Under the pieces are notes generated by a model. That model had not been told where the DNA came from, did no database searches, and worked only from the letters and a program-made list of their open reading frames with translations. A program made the position numbers and the translations under genes. Shown in pieces: positions 9,411 through 19,393 of a stretch of 64,000 nucleotides of DNA. Within the stretch, counting starts at the first letter, position 1. Each line of letters opens with the position of its first letter. Location of the stretch: the NCBI GenBank assembly GCA_023428905.1, contig JAEYWP010000016.1, positions 62,001 to 126,000 of the forward strand, given 5' to 3'. Origin of the DNA: Verrucomicrobiota bacterium (GTDB lineage Bacteria > Verrucomicrobiota > Verrucomicrobiia > Opitutales > Opitutaceae).

Positions 9411-9522
9411 CCCTGCGCCCAGGGAGCGTCGGGAGGAGCCCCTTTACCCGATCCCGGCGCGCCCGGGTAAACCACTTGCCACGGTCGTGGCCCCTTGGTT
9501 GTTTCCGCGGTTCCCAACGACC

Positions 9523-12249
9523 ATGGCTGAAATCACCAAGAGCTACGAACCGCGCGACGTTGAAAAGAAGTGGTATGCCGAGTGGCAGGCCGCTCACGCT
9601 TTCGCCGGAAAGGTCGTCGCCGGCAAGAAGCCGTATTCCATCGTGATTCCGCCGCCCAATGTCACCGGCGTGCTCACGATGGGCCACGTGTTGAACAACG
9701 CCCTGCAGGACATCCTTATCCGACGGGCCCGTCTGGAGGGCCGCTCCGCCCTCTGGATCCCCGGGACGGACCACGCCGGGATCGCCACGCAGACAGTGGT
9801 GGAGCGTCAGCTCCGGAAGGAAAAAATGACACGCCACGACTTCGGCCGCGAGGTGTTCGTGGACAAGGTCTGGGAGTGGCGCCACGAAAAGGGGAATATC
9901 ATCCTGGAACAACTCCGTCGCCTCGGTGCGTCCTGCGATTGGGACCGTACCCAGTTCACGATGGACCCGGCGTATTCCCGCGCCGTCCTCCACGTTTTCG
10001 TCGAACTCTTCCAGCGCGGCCACATTTACCGGGGCAAACGCATGGTCAACTGGTGCCCGGTCTCGCTCACCGCCCTCTCCGACGAGGAGGTGATCATGAA
10101 GCCGTCCAACGGCACCCTCTACAAGGTGCGCTACGAGCTGGTGGACCGCCCCGGCGAATATATCCAGGTTTCCACGACGCGCCCCGAGACCATCCCCGGC
10201 GACGTGGCGATCGCGGTCCATCCGGAGGATCCGCGCTACACCTCCCTCGTGGGCACCAAGGTCTGGCGTCCGCTCAACCGCGCCCAGATTCCGATCATCG
10301 CCGACGCGGCGGTTGACCGGGAGTTCGGCTCTGGGGCGCTCAAGATCACGCCTGCGCATGACAAGGTCGACTACGAGATCGGCCAGCGCCACAAGCTGCC
10401 CCCGATCGACGTGCTCAATCCGGACGGCGTGCTCAACGCCTTCGCCGGTCCCGGCCTGGCCGGGCTGGAGCGTTTCGCCGGACGGAAAAAGGCCGCCGAG
10501 CTCCTGCGCGAGTCTGGCAATCTCGTGGGCGAGGAGGCCTACGCCAACAACGTCGGGTATTCCGAACGCGCCGACGTGCCGATCGAGCCCCGCCTGACCG
10601 AGCAGTGGTGGCTGCGTTACCCCTGTATTGAAGAAGCCAAGACAGCGGTGCGCGACGGGCACATCAAGTTTTACCCGGAACGCTGGAGCAAGGTCTACCT
10701 GCACTGGCTGGAGAACATCCAGGACTGGTGCATCAGCCGCCAGCTCTGGTGGGGACACCGCATTCCCGTCTGGTACCGCAAGGGCCTGGACCGGAGCACA
10801 CTGACCGAGGACGACCTGCGCGACAGCACCAAGGTGCATGTGTCCGTGGCCGGACCGGTCGACCCCGACAACTGGGAGCAGGAGGCCGACGTGCTCGACA
10901 CCTGGGCCTCTTCCTGGCTGTGGCCCTTCGCCACCCTGGGCTGGCCGGATACCGAGGAGATGAAGAAGGCCGGGTTCGATTATTTCTATCCGACCAGCAC
11001 CCTCGTGACCGGGCCGGACATCATCTTTTTCTGGGTGGCCCGCATGATCATGGCGGGCTTGGAGTTTATCCGCCCGGGCGAGCCGCTCGCGCGCCGGATC
11101 CCGTTCGAGAACGTGTATTTCACCGGCATCATCCGCGACAACCAGGGCCGCAAGATGTCGAAGTCGCTCGGCAATTCCCCCGACCCTCTCGATCTCATCG
11201 AGAAGTACGGCGCGGACGGGCTCCGTTTCGGGATCATTTCGATCGCCCCCCAGGGGCAGGATATCCGCTTTCAGGAAGACCGGATCGAGACCGGAAAGAA
11301 CTTCTGCAACAAGCTCTGGAATGCCTGCCGCTTCCGGCAGATGAGCGGAGAGCAGGGGGACAACTCAGGCCTGGCCGCGATCCTGACGCGCATCGACGGG
11401 GCCAAGTTCGACGCCGACGACCAGGCGATCCTCGAGCGCCTGGTGTCCACCACTCGCGAGGTCGGACGCTGTTTCGAGCAGTTCGAATTCAGCGCCGCGG
11501 TGCAGGCGCTTTATGGGTTTTTCTGGAATGACTTCTGCGACTGGTACGTCGAAGTATCCAAGGCGAAGCTACAGGACCCCCTGCTGAAGGCGAACTGCCT
11601 GGCGATCCAGGATCTGGTCCTCCGCCAGACCCTGCTTCTGCTCCATCCCTTCATCCCGTTTATCACCGAAGAGCTCTGGCAACTCCTGGGCTATTCGACG
11701 GCCGGCGCCTTTATCGAGGAAAGCAGGATCGAGGATGCGCCGGCACTGCTGGACGCCCTTGCCGCGCGCGGCCTGGTGATCGACAGCGCCGCCGCCGCCG
11801 CGGTGGAAAAACTGAAGGCGGTGGCCTCCCAGGCCCGCGCCCTCAAGGCGGAGTACAACCTCGCCAGCCGGCGCGACGTGCGCTTTTTCGTGACCGCGTC
11901 GGACACCGACTGGACCGTCCTCCAAGCCAACCTCTCGAAGCTCACCCGCATGGTCGGCGCGGCGGAGATGGTGCGCCGGGAGTCCGTGGAAGGTGCTCCC
12001 GCCGTGGTGACCCCGCTCGGCACCCTCTACCTCGACCTCGCCTCCACCGTCGATGTGGGCGCGGAGAAACAGCGCCTGGCCAAGGAGCTCGAAAAACTCA
12101 CGCAGCACATCGCCGGCACCGAGGCGCGCCTCTCCAACCAGGCGTTCGTCAGCAAGGCGCCACCCGCCGTGTTGGAGGGCGCCCGAAAACAGCTGGCGGA
12201 CCTTCAGGCAAAACAGGCCGAACTTCAGCGCCTGATCGCCTCCCTCTGA
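9523..12249 (+). CDS. valS: Valyl-tRNA synthetase
   Basis: Charges tRNA-Val with editing of threonine. The 908-aa length and layout fit class I ValS: PPPNVTGVLTMGH (HIGH-type motif, about 44-55), a long CP1 editing insertion, the KMSKS loop GRKMSKSLGN near residue 544, an anticodon-binding domain, and a C-terminal coiled-coil arm (about 845-905) rich in Glu/Lys/Gln. The ATG at 9523 (MAEITKSYEPRDVEKKW) was chosen over upstream in-frame starts that lie in the prepilin gene. A hairpin follows at 12265. Confidence 0.97.
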   Translation: MAEITKSYEPRDVEKKWYAEWQAAHAFAGKVVAGKKPYSIVIPPPNVTGVLTMGHVLNNALQDILIRRARLEGRSALWIPGTDHAGIATQTVVERQLRKEKMTRHDFGREVFVDKVWEWRHEKGNIILEQLRRLGASCDWDRTQFTMDPAYSRAVLHVFVELFQRGHIYRGKRMVNWCPVSLTALSDEEVIMKPSNGTLYKVRYELVDRPGEYIQVSTTRPETIPGDVAIAVHPEDPRYTSLVGTKVWRPLNRAQIPIIADAAVDREFGSGALKITPAHDKVDYEIGQRHKLPPIDVLNPDGVLNAFAGPGLAGLERFAGRKKAAELLRESGNLVGEEAYANNVGYSERADVPIEPRLTEQWWLRYPCIEEAKTAVRDGHIKFYPERWSKVYLHWLENIQDWCISRQLWWGHRIPVWYRKGLDRSTLTEDDLRDSTKVHVSVAGPVDPDNWEQEADVLDTWASSWLWPFATLGWPDTEEMKKAGFDYFYPTSTLVTGPDIIFFWVARMIMAGLEFIRPGEPLARRIPFENVYFTGIIRDNQGRKMSKSLGNSPDPLDLIEKYGADGLRFGIISIAPQGQDIRFQEDRIETGKNFCNKLWNACRFRQMSGEQGDNSGLAAILTRIDGAKFDADDQAILERLVSTTREVGRCFEQFEFSAAVQALYGFFWNDFCDWYVEVSKAKLQDPLLKANCLAIQDLVLRQTLLLLHPFIPFITEELWQLLGYSTAGAFIEESRIEDAPALLDALAARGLVIDSAAAAAVEKLKAVASQARALKAEYNLASRRDVRFFVTASDTDWTVLQANLSKLTRMVGAAEMVRRESVEGAPAVVTPLGTLYLDLASTVDVGAEKQRLAKELEKLTQHIAGTEARLSNQAFVSKAPPAVLEGARKQLADLQAKQAELQRLIASL

Positions 12250-12264
12250 GGCACACGTCGCCTG

Positions 12265-12299
12265 CTTCGCGTGACCCGAGTCGAGACGGTCACGCGAAG
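12265..12299 (+). terminator. Perfect 12-bp inverted repeat after valS
   Basis: The arms cttcgcgtgacc (12265-12276) and ggtcacgcgaag (12288-12299) pair perfectly around an 11-base loop, 15 bases past the valS stop. No T-tract follows on either strand, so it may be a rho-dependent end, an mRNA 3'-stabilising hairpin or a protein site. Confidence 0.5.
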
Positions 12300-12407
12300 A
12301 GGACGAAGAAGAGTGTGACTGGTCCTGCCGAACGACCTCCAGCGCACCACGTCCTCAGAGGTTCCCCAGTGCTTGTAGAAGGTGATGTGCGCAGGACGCG
12401 CAGGGCG

Positions 12408-12437
12408 TCGACATCGGCGTTCTTTGATTGTTATACA
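12408..12437 (+). promoter_or_regulatory. Possible sigma70-like promoter for cysH
   Basis: TCGACA at 12408-12413 and TATACA at 12432-12437, with an 18-base spacer, lie about 90 bases before the cysH start. The match to consensus is fair, and this is the only AT-rich pocket in the 280-base gap. No riboswitch fold was recognised in the leader. Confidence 0.35.
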
Positions 12438-12529
12438 TTGAGCTAAAGCCACTTGCTAGAGCGGGCGGCCCACGATGCGTTCTCAACTTTACTTAGGACA
12501 TAAACGAAGTAAGAGTTTCGAACCTTATT

Positions 12530-13255
12530 ATGAACGTGATTGCTCCTGAGGCTCGCGCCGATGCACCGGTGACGGATTTAGACAAGGCCAGTGCGGAGGA
12601 GCGGGTCCGGTGGGCGGTGGAGACGTTTGGCGAGGGGCTGGTCATGACAACCAGCTTTGGCATTCAGGCGGCGGTCATGCTTCACCTGGTGACCCGGATC
12701 GCGCCGCGCATCCCGGTCATCTTCATCGACACCGGGTATCTTTTTCCCGAGACGTACCGGTTTGCCCGCGACCTGACGGAGAAGCTCGACCTGAACATCA
12801 AGAAGTTCGTGCCGGCGATGACGGCCGCCGAACAGGAGGCCCTGCATGGCAAGCAATGGGAGCAGGGGCTCGATGGGCTGAAACGCTACAACTTCATCAA
12901 CAAGGTGGAGCCGATGGACAGGGCAGTCAGAGAACTCGGCGCTACCGCCTGGCTGGCGGGCCTTCGCCGTACCCAGTCGTCCACCCGCGAGGCCCTGCCC
13001 GTGGTGCAGCGGCAAAACAAGATCACTAAGGTCCATCCCATTCTCGATTGGGATAACCGCCGCATTCATCAGTACCTGACGCAGCATGGGCTGCCGTACC
13101 ATCCGCTGTGGGAGGAAGGTTATGTGTCCGTGGGCGACTGGCACAGCACCAGCAAGCTCCTCGACGGTATGAAGGAGGAGGATACGCGGTTCGGTGGGTT
13201 GAAACGCGAATGCGGCCTGCACGAGGTCAGCGGCCGTTCCGACTTCCAGATCTGA
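12530..13255 (+). CDS. cysH: Phosphoadenylylsulfate reductase
   Basis: Reduces PAPS to sulfite with thioredoxin or glutaredoxin in assimilatory sulfate reduction. The 241-aa product has the adenosine-sulfate PP-loop fold ([14 protein letters not shown]), [43 protein letters not shown] and a C-terminal KRECGLH carrying the catalytic Cys (about residues 224-230). The two Cys-Cys pairs that bind [4Fe-4S] in APS reductases are absent (YNFINK and [11 protein letters not shown] in those positions), so the PAPS-type, cluster-free enzyme is indicated. It ends back to back with the convergent 13256-13858 gene. Confidence 0.94.
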   Translation: MNVIAPEARADAPVTDLDKASAEERVRWAVETFGEGLVMTTSFGIQAAVMLHLVTRIAPRIPVIFIDTGYLFPETYRFARDLTEKLDLNIKKFVPAMTAAEQEALHGKQWEQGLDGLKRYNFINKVEPMDRAVRELGATAWLAGLRRTQSSTREALPVVQRQNKITKVHPILDWDNRRIHQYLTQHGLPYHPLWEEGYVSVGDWHSTSKLLDGMKEEDTRFGGLKRECGLHEVSGRSDFQI

Positions 13256-13858
13256 TCAGCGCTTCCCAGCCTTTTCCGCGTTCTTCCGCTGGGCTTCCTC
13301 GTAGGCCTTGCGCTGCTGGATGCCGATCTCAAGGAGGTCGCTGACCAGCATCCGGGCCTCGCGCTCCTGCTCGGCCTGGGCCGGGCTCTGAACCGCGGAA
13401 GGTGCCGGTGCCGGGGCAGGCGTGGAGACGGAGGGAGTCTGTCGCGCCACCGGCGCGTAAGGGGGAAGGGGGGCTGAAGCGACGGGGGAGGGGGCTCCGC
13501 CGCCGCCGAAGCCGCTGCGCATCACCAGGGTCTTGAGTTCGCCGGCGATGCGCACGACGGCGCGGTCCCGCTCCGGCTCGCAGCTAACCACCTCAATTCC
13601 CTCGACCGTACGCCCCAGCGGAATCCAAAGGCTTTTGCGTGAACTGCGCTGGGTAATGCCGACGAGCGTCTGTCGGCTGGTGGCGATGATGCCGACCAGT
13701 TCGTGATCCCCTCCCTCGACCTGGGGCGCCGGGGCGGCGCCGCCCGCGGGGAGGAATGGGGAAGTCCCGGTGACTTCCTGGGCCGCCACTGTCGCACCGC
13801 CCGGCCCGGGTATGGCGAGGCCGAGAGCCAGGACGGAGAATAGGCGGGGGAAGCGCAT
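13256..13858 (-). CDS. Secreted Pro/Ala-rich hypothetical protein
   Basis: A 200-aa protein with an N-terminal signal peptide (MRFPRLFSVLALGLAIPGPG, likely cleaved near VAAQ). The ATG at 13858 was chosen because it gives this signal. A short beta-rich core follows (HELVGIIATSRQTLVGIT, KSLWIPLGRTVEGIEVV, AVVRIAGE), resembling the periplasmic core seen in some secretion or pilus-associated proteins. A Pro/Ala/Ser-rich linker and a C-terminal charged helix (LLEIGIQQRKAYEEAQRK) complete it. No family is assigned. It starts 36 bases after the epimerase stop on the same strand. Confidence 0.65.
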   Translation of the reverse strand: MRFPRLFSVLALGLAIPGPGGATVAAQEVTGTSPFLPAGGAAPAPQVEGGDHELVGIIATSRQTLVGITQRSSRKSLWIPLGRTVEGIEVVSCEPERDRAVVRIAGELKTLVMRSGFGGGGAPSPVASAPLPPYAPVARQTPSVSTPAPAPAPSAVQSPAQAEQEREARMLVSDLLEIGIQQRKAYEEAQRKNAEKAGKR

Positions 13859-13893
13859 GGTACGACCCGTGGGACGCCTGGGCGCGGAAAAAG

Positions 13894-14952
13894 TTACTTC
13901 GCCTGACGCCGCTGCCAGGCTTCCACGATTTCCCGGATTGTCTGTTCGAGGGACTTGGTGATGTCCCACGACGGGAAATGCGCCCGCATCTTTCGCAGGT
14001 CGCTGTAATAGCAGATGTGGTCGCCGGCTCGGTTCTGGTCGACGTAGGTAAAGACCTGCTTCTTCCCGGTGAAGCGCTCGGCGATCTGAAAGGCCTCCAG
14101 GATGGACGTGCTGTTGGCCTTGCCCCCGCCGAGGTTGTACACCTCGCCGGCGCGGGGGGTCTCGACAAAGGCGGCGATGAAGCGCGCCACGTCGAGGGAA
14201 TGGATGTTGTCGCGCACCTGCTTGCCCTTGTAGCCGAAAATGCGATACTCACGCCCCTCCAGGTTGCACTTCACGAGGTAGCTGAGAAACCCGTGCAGCT
14301 CGACGCCGGAGTGATTGGGGCCGGTCAGGCAGCCGCCGCGGAGGCAGCAGGTGGGCATGTTGAAATACCGGCCGTACTCCTGGACCATGACGTCGGCGGC
14401 GACCTTGGAGGCGCCGAAAAGCGAGTGCTTGGACTGGTCGATGGTGAAGGTCTCGGCGATGCCGTGCTCATAGGCGGGATCGGCATAGTCCCAGCGCGTA
14501 TCCAGTTCGCGCAGCGAAATGGTGTTGGGCGCGTCCCCGTAGACCTTGTTCGTGCTCATGTGCGCGAACGGCGACTCGGGGCAGGCCTGGCGTGCGGCCT
14601 CGAGGAGGTTCAGGGTCCCGACCGCGTTGGTGTCGAAATCGTCGAACGGGATGGCAGCCGCCCGATCGTGCGAGGGCTGGGCCGCGGTGTGGACGATGGC
14701 GCTCGGCCGGACGGACTTCAGCAGGGCCAGCACGCCGTCGCGGTTTCGGATGTCGAGCTCGTGGTGGACAAACCCGGGCAGCTCGTGCTGGAGCCGCTGT
14801 TGGTTCCAGCGGGTGTCCCCCTGGGGTCCGAAAAAGACGGCGCGCTGGTTATTGTCGACGCCGTGGATCGTGTAGCCGCGCTGCGCGAAGTAGGCGCAAA
14901 CTTCGGAGCCAATCAGTCCCGAGGAACCGGTGACCAGGAGGGTTTTGGACAT
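13894..14952 (-). CDS. NAD-dependent epimerase, CDP-paratose 2-epimerase-like
   Basis: Extended short-chain dehydrogenase of nucleotide-sugar metabolism, 352 aa from the ATG at 14952. The Rossmann motif GSSGLIGS lies at about residues 8-15, followed by [21 protein letters not shown] and [14 protein letters not shown]. The catalytic-loop sequence is SLFGASK, so the usual YxxxK tyrosine appears as Phe. The overall pattern matches the CDP-paratose/tyvelose epimerase group (RfbE/TyvE-like) used for dideoxyhexoses and related sugars of O-antigens. The substrate cannot be read from sequence. It precedes the 13256 gene and follows the GT2 gene on the minus strand. Confidence 0.85.
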   Translation of the reverse strand: MSKTLLVTGSSGLIGSEVCAYFAQRGYTIHGVDNNQRAVFFGPQGDTRWNQQRLQHELPGFVHHELDIRNRDGVLALLKSVRPSAIVHTAAQPSHDRAAAIPFDDFDTNAVGTLNLLEAARQACPESPFAHMSTNKVYGDAPNTISLRELDTRWDYADPAYEHGIAETFTIDQSKHSLFGASKVAADVMVQEYGRYFNMPTCCLRGGCLTGPNHSGVELHGFLSYLVKCNLEGREYRIFGYKGKQVRDNIHSLDVARFIAAFVETPRAGEVYNLGGGKANSTSILEAFQIAERFTGKKQVFTYVDQNRAGDHICYYSDLRKMRAHFPSWDITKSLEQTIREIVEAWQRRQAK

Positions 14953-15044
14953 GGGTCTCACTGAAGGCGGAGCGCCGTGGGGCGTCCAGAGCGATTTGGC
15001 CGGCTCGTCACGGGCGGCGTCGCGTCAGCGGTCCCCCCGGCCCG

Positions 15045-15788
15045 TCAGAGGCGACACAGCCGGTATTTGAACAGAGCCCACATCCAGGTCACCGGGTCGC
15101 GGAAAAGGGAGATCTTTTTGCCCTCCTTAAAGGAGCGGGACCGGTAGCTGATCGGGATTTCAATGGGGCGGTAGCCCCGGCGGATGAGTTTGATCAGCAG
15201 CTCCCAATCGAAATCGAAGCGGTTGGCTTCAAACGTCAGCCCCCGCAGGCAGTCCCGCCGGAACACCTTGTACATGGTGAACGGGTCTTTCAGCCAGACG
15301 CCGCAGGCCACGTTGATGCAAAAGGTGAAGAACCAGTGTGCGACGTTGAGGACGAACGCCTGCACGGGCTGATCGGTGAAGCTGCGGATGGCCCAACCGC
15401 CCTGGCCGTGCCTCGACCCGAGGACGAAGGCTTGGCGGCCGTGGGCAATTGGAGCCAGCAGGATTTCGTAGTCATCGAGATCATATTCGAGATCAGCGTC
15501 CTGGATGAGGATCACGTCCCCGCGGGCGGCTGTCAGTCCGGCCCTGACCGCGTGCCCCTTTCCCCGGGGCGTTTCCTCGAGAAGGATCCGGACCTGGGGG
15601 AACCCCGCGTACGATTCCACCACTGCACGGGTCCCGTCGGTGGAGTTGCTCTCGACGATCACCACCTCGATCTGCCAGCCGGGCACCTGCTTCGAGACGA
15701 TGGCATTCAGCGCGGTGCGCGCGGTGCCGATTTCGTTGTAGATCGGGACGATCACGGAAAGGGTGGGCGTGGGGCCGAGCGACATCAT
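15045..15788 (-). CDS. Family 2 glycosyltransferase
   Basis: A 247-aa cytosolic GT-A glycosyltransferase of the polyprenyl-phosphate sugar transferase type. It begins SVIVPIYNEIGTARTAL, has a metal-binding IQDADLEYDLDDY, GSRHGQGG, and an acceptor-side KDPFTMYKVFRRD with RFDFDWELLIKLIRRGY. These are the motifs of DPM1/GT2 enzymes that load a sugar onto a lipid phosphate. No C-terminal membrane helix pair is evident. The start is ATG 15788 or 15785. As neighbour of GT-C-like genes it could make their lipid-linked donor (inference). Confidence 0.88.
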   Translation of the reverse strand: MMSLGPTPTLSVIVPIYNEIGTARTALNAIVSKQVPGWQIEVVIVESNSTDGTRAVVESYAGFPQVRILLEETPRGKGHAVRAGLTAARGDVILIQDADLEYDLDDYEILLAPIAHGRQAFVLGSRHGQGGWAIRSFTDQPVQAFVLNVAHWFFTFCINVACGVWLKDPFTMYKVFRRDCLRGLTFEANRFDFDWELLIKLIRRGYRPIEIPISYRSRSFKEGKKISLFRDPVTWMWALFKYRLCRL

Positions 15789-15858
15789 GAAACGCACGAT
15801 CTAGGAGGCAAACGGAAGGTCTGTCTGCCTCTAAAAATGGGCCGCGCGGGAAGGCGCT

Positions 15859-17514
15859 TCAGGGGCCCGCGTCGTCGCGCCGACGGTACACCCGGGCGTT
15901 CTCGAGGTCGGAAACCAAGGTGTAGTGCCGCGCTATATACGACCGGAGTTCGGGAACGGACTCATGACCCTGGGAGACCCGATCCTGGAAGGCGAAGGCG
16001 CCCGGACCGACGGCATCCACGAACCAGCGCGGCTCTCCCGTCCGCAGATCCCGCAGGAAGCGCTGGCGGTTTTGCTCACGCGCAGGATTGCGCTCGATCG
16101 CGCGCTGGGTGTGCGCGTCTCGTGTCGCTTGGGGCAGCCCGGTTTCCACGTAATATTGGCTGGCCCAGCCCCATACTGAGAGGGTGTCACCGGGCGCCTT
16201 TCCTTTGGCCAGTATCTCCCCCACGGCGGTGTACGGTTTGCGCCCCAGCAGCTGCCATTGTCCCATTCCGTACGGCGCCGGCTTCAGCGCGCGCTGCGCG
16301 ACCAGAAGAGCAGCAGGCAGGGCGACGAGGTAGATCAACCTCCGGCCCCGGAGGCTGTTCCAGAGTACGGCCAGGGCGGCTCCGAGGGCCAGGGTGAGCG
16401 GGACGAGGGAAAGCAGGAGGTAGTGCTGAAATGCCCGGCCCGGCGCAAGCAGGCAGAACCCGGCGCAGCCCAGGGCCAACACGGCGGGCAGGGCGAGCGG
16501 GCTGCCACCCACCCGGCGCACTCGCGCCAGGACCGCAGCCACGCCAGCGAGGATCCCTGTCGACAGGAGAAGGATCAGGTAGGACGGGCTCAGCAGGGTC
16601 ATCCGCCAGAGCTCCTGCGCCGTCTCCCAGGGGTTCATGCCCTTGCCCACATAGTGACGGCTTCCGTGCACATAACTGAGGAGAAAGGTCGTCCATTCCC
16701 CTTCAATGAGCACGGTGCCGAGGATGAAAAAACCCGGCCCGAGGAGTCCGCACGACCAGAGCGTGAGGTCGGTCCGTGCACCGGCCCGCTCCCGGGAGCG
16801 CCACCAGATCCAGCTGCCCACCAGTGCCCCGAGCGCGCCGAAGGGCGCGGCCTGGAGCTTTGACCAGGGCAGCAGGCCGAAACAGAGGCCGGCGAGGCCC
16901 CAGGCGAGCCAGCGGCTCGGAGTCTGGCGTGCGGCCGCCACCGCCAGGCCGAGCGCGCCACCCGCCGTGAGGGCCATCGGTAGGTGCTCACTCGATACAT
17001 GGAGGAATTCCCATTCTGGAACCAGGGCGAGGAAGAGGGCGGGGGTGGAAAGACAGAGGCGGGCGAGGTCGGGCCCGTGCAGCACCCGCAGCAGCTGGTG
17101 GCCTGCGGCGAGGGTCAGGAAAACGAGCACGAGGGCCACTGTCCGCCCGGTCGCATAATCCACCGGCAGGCCGATCCAGGCCGGGAGGGTGAGCACATAA
17201 AAGTTGGCCGGACCGGAGGTGTGGCCGTCGACCGCCTTCCAATAGACCGGATCCTTGGCCAGGGTGAGGGCACCTGCGAGCTGCTGACTTTCGTCAGGGC
17301 CCAGCTCGTGCCCAATCGTCAAATACGGCCACCTAACGGCAAATAGCAGGAGGAAGAGTGAGAGAAGGAAGAGTGAATCACCCCGCAGGTCCGGCTCACC
17401 TGTCGCGACCCGCGCCCGCCCGAGCGAACGTAAAACCAGTAGTACAAACCAGGCGAGGGCAGCGCCGGCCGGCAGCCAGTAGGTCCCGGGATGGTGGTCG
17501 ATAAAATCCATCAT
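15859..17514 (-). CDS. GT39-like integral membrane glycosyltransferase
   Basis: A 551-aa protein with about ten predicted membrane helices (for example FLLSLFLLLFAVRW, VALVLVFLTLAAG, YLVALPAALLVAQ). The first large loop carries GHELGPDESQQLAG, with the acidic Asp-Glu typical of GT-C enzymes that take sugars from polyprenyl phosphate. The C-terminal soluble part (GDTLSVWGWASQYYVETGL to VYRRRDDAGP) is the kind found in PMT/ArnT-like proteins. The ATG at 17514 overlaps the TGA of the upstream gene as ATGA, indicating translational coupling. The sugar and acceptor are unknown. Confidence 0.75.
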   Translation of the reverse strand: MMDFIDHHPGTYWLPAGAALAWFVLLVLRSLGRARVATGEPDLRGDSLFLLSLFLLLFAVRWPYLTIGHELGPDESQQLAGALTLAKDPVYWKAVDGHTSGPANFYVLTLPAWIGLPVDYATGRTVALVLVFLTLAAGHQLLRVLHGPDLARLCLSTPALFLALVPEWEFLHVSSEHLPMALTAGGALGLAVAAARQTPSRWLAWGLAGLCFGLLPWSKLQAAPFGALGALVGSWIWWRSRERAGARTDLTLWSCGLLGPGFFILGTVLIEGEWTTFLLSYVHGSRHYVGKGMNPWETAQELWRMTLLSPSYLILLLSTGILAGVAAVLARVRRVGGSPLALPAVLALGCAGFCLLAPGRAFQHYLLLSLVPLTLALGAALAVLWNSLRGRRLIYLVALPAALLVAQRALKPAPYGMGQWQLLGRKPYTAVGEILAKGKAPGDTLSVWGWASQYYVETGLPQATRDAHTQRAIERNPAREQNRQRFLRDLRTGEPRWFVDAVGPGAFAFQDRVSQGHESVPELRSYIARHYTLVSDLENARVYRRRDDAGP

Positions 17515-19352
17515 TCCAGCTCCCTCGTCCGAGTGGCCAACCCGCTTGCAAGGACGAGCACCAAAAGGAACATCGCGCCCACCCAGGCCGCGACCAGCCC
17601 CCCCTTCACGAGGTGACGCGACAACCAGCTGCCGAAGGGCAGTTCGACCGGCGAGGAAAAGGCAAAACGGGCACCGGGAGCCGCCTCGGCGACGATCTGA
17701 TATGCCTCGCGGGGTGCGTCCACCACCACGCTCCGCCACCGTTTGCCGGTGCCTTCGGGCGTCACCGCCTGCTCGCCCGATCGCGTGCGGAGCACCAGGC
17801 GGCCCTTGCGCCCGTCGAGCTCGCCCTGCACGAGGAAACGCAGGAACCGCGCGGAGGGTGGCGGCAGGAGCGGGCTCTCAAACGACGTGTTCCTCTGCAG
17901 CGGTCCGTAGTTGTGCCAGACCGACACGCCGGTGGGCGGGGTGTCCTGGTCAGGAGGCATCATCCCGGTGGAGAACCCCGTGCCGCCGTGTTCGTTTTTC
18001 AGGTCGGCGGGGCGTCGGACGGAAAAAGGCAGGATCCGACGGATGTCCTCCCGCCCCAGCAGCAATGCGAGGCGTTCCGGATTCGGGTAGGGAATATCCA
18101 CATACGGAGTGACGTCGCCAAAGCGACTGGCGCCGCTCGCAACCAATTCCCGGACATGATCGACACGCCGGCTCGCGATGGTGGTGAGGGGATCAAGGTA
18201 GTGTCGGTGGATCTCGGTGGTCTGATGCTGGTAGCCGGCGACGATCAGCCCAATCCAGCCCACGAATCCGATCCCCAGCGACCGTCTCGGCCCGCTGGAT
18301 TGCTGGAGCAGCCGCAGCCAGACCAGCAGGGTTGTAACCACACCAAAGACAAAGATGTCCAGGTAGCGCGGCGAGAGCACCATGCCGTTGGCCCGGCTGT
18401 AGGCCACCGCCGCCGCCTGGAGGATGCACCAGCCTCCGAGTGCGAGCACAAACAGGTCCAACTCCCCCCAGTCACGCGTCCGAAGCAGTCGTGCCAGGTA
18501 CACTATCCACGGAAGCGCGACGCCGACAATTCCGGCCGGCACCCAGGGGCTGGGCCAGGCGATGATGGTCGAGAGCGCGGAGACAAACTCGCCCACACCC
18601 TGTGCCTTGAGGGCGTCATGCGCCGGGTTGGGTGCCATCAGCAGCAGCCCGCAAACGACGAGGATCACTGCGCCGGCGCCGGTGGCGAGTCCTCCGCGGT
18701 CGAGGCGCCGGGCGGAAAGCCAGCGCACCGCCAGCCCCGCCAGCACGGCGCTGGGCGCAAGAAAGCCGGAGCCCATCGAGAGCAAACCGCAGGCGCCGGC
18801 GACATGGCCGAAGAGCCACCGGCGTGACCCGAAAGGGTGGAGCAGCGCGCCCGCCAGGTAGAGGAGAGTGAAGAGGAGGAGGAAATAGAACTGCGACTGG
18901 AACCCCGAAATGGTGTTTTCGGCGGTGAAGGGGAGGCCGAAGGAAAATGCCGCCGCGACGCAAAATCCCGCAAAGGCGCGCCGGTCGAGGCGCGGGCCGA
19001 GGGTAAGCAGAAACACGCCGATGCCGGCCAGGTGGATGAGCGTGTTGGCCAGCGTCTGGAGGCGCGCATCCCAGTGGCCGTTGGCCTTGAAAAGCCCAAG
19101 CGCCAGCACGCGCGTGAAAAAAATCCGGTGTTCGTTGTGAGGCGCGACGAGATCGGCCGCCGTCAGGTCGCCACGCTGGAGCTTGGCATAGAGGAGGTCG
19201 CCCTCCGCGTCCCACTGGTCCCAGAACGGAAGATCAGACCCGTAGCGCTGAATCAGCGACACCTTGCAGCCGAGGATCGTCAGCAGGGTGGCTCCCACCA
19301 GGAGCAGCACCAGTCGCCGGGGATCCGCCAGGCAGGAGCGCAGGAAGGACAT
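17511..19352 (-). CDS. Large membrane protein, GT-C-like, with C-terminal beta domain
   Basis: A 613-aa multi-pass protein. The first periplasmic loop has LPFWDQWDAEGDLLY and HNEHRIFFTR, reminiscent of acidic GT-C catalytic loops. About ten membrane helices follow, then a soluble beta-rich segment (about 475-575: FLRFLVQGELDGRKGRLVLR, WRSVVVDAPREAYQIV, GARFAFSSPVE), and the protein closes with one more helix (WVGAMFLLVLVLASGL). It overlaps the start of the next gene by 4 bases. Assignment as a glycosyltransferase is by architecture and context only. Confidence 0.65.
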   Translation of the reverse strand: MSFLRSCLADPRRLVLLLVGATLLTILGCKVSLIQRYGSDLPFWDQWDAEGDLLYAKLQRGDLTAADLVAPHNEHRIFFTRVLALGLFKANGHWDARLQTLANTLIHLAGIGVFLLTLGPRLDRRAFAGFCVAAAFSFGLPFTAENTISGFQSQFYFLLLFTLLYLAGALLHPFGSRRWLFGHVAGACGLLSMGSGFLAPSAVLAGLAVRWLSARRLDRGGLATGAGAVILVVCGLLLMAPNPAHDALKAQGVGEFVSALSTIIAWPSPWVPAGIVGVALPWIVYLARLLRTRDWGELDLFVLALGGWCILQAAAVAYSRANGMVLSPRYLDIFVFGVVTTLLVWLRLLQQSSGPRRSLGIGFVGWIGLIVAGYQHQTTEIHRHYLDPLTTIASRRVDHVRELVASGASRFGDVTPYVDIPYPNPERLALLLGREDIRRILPFSVRRPADLKNEHGGTGFSTGMMPPDQDTPPTGVSVWHNYGPLQRNTSFESPLLPPPSARFLRFLVQGELDGRKGRLVLRTRSGEQAVTPEGTGKRWRSVVVDAPREAYQIVAEAAPGARFAFSSPVELPFGSWLSRHLVKGGLVAAWVGAMFLLVLVLASGLATRTRELE

Positions 19353-19393
19353 GACGCGGCGGGGCCGATCCGGCGATCAAGGCGCGGGTGCCG

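Noticed and set aside
12440..12529. SAM or other riboswitch in the cysH leader
   Set aside because: Only short leader sequence and no recognisable conserved aptamer core.
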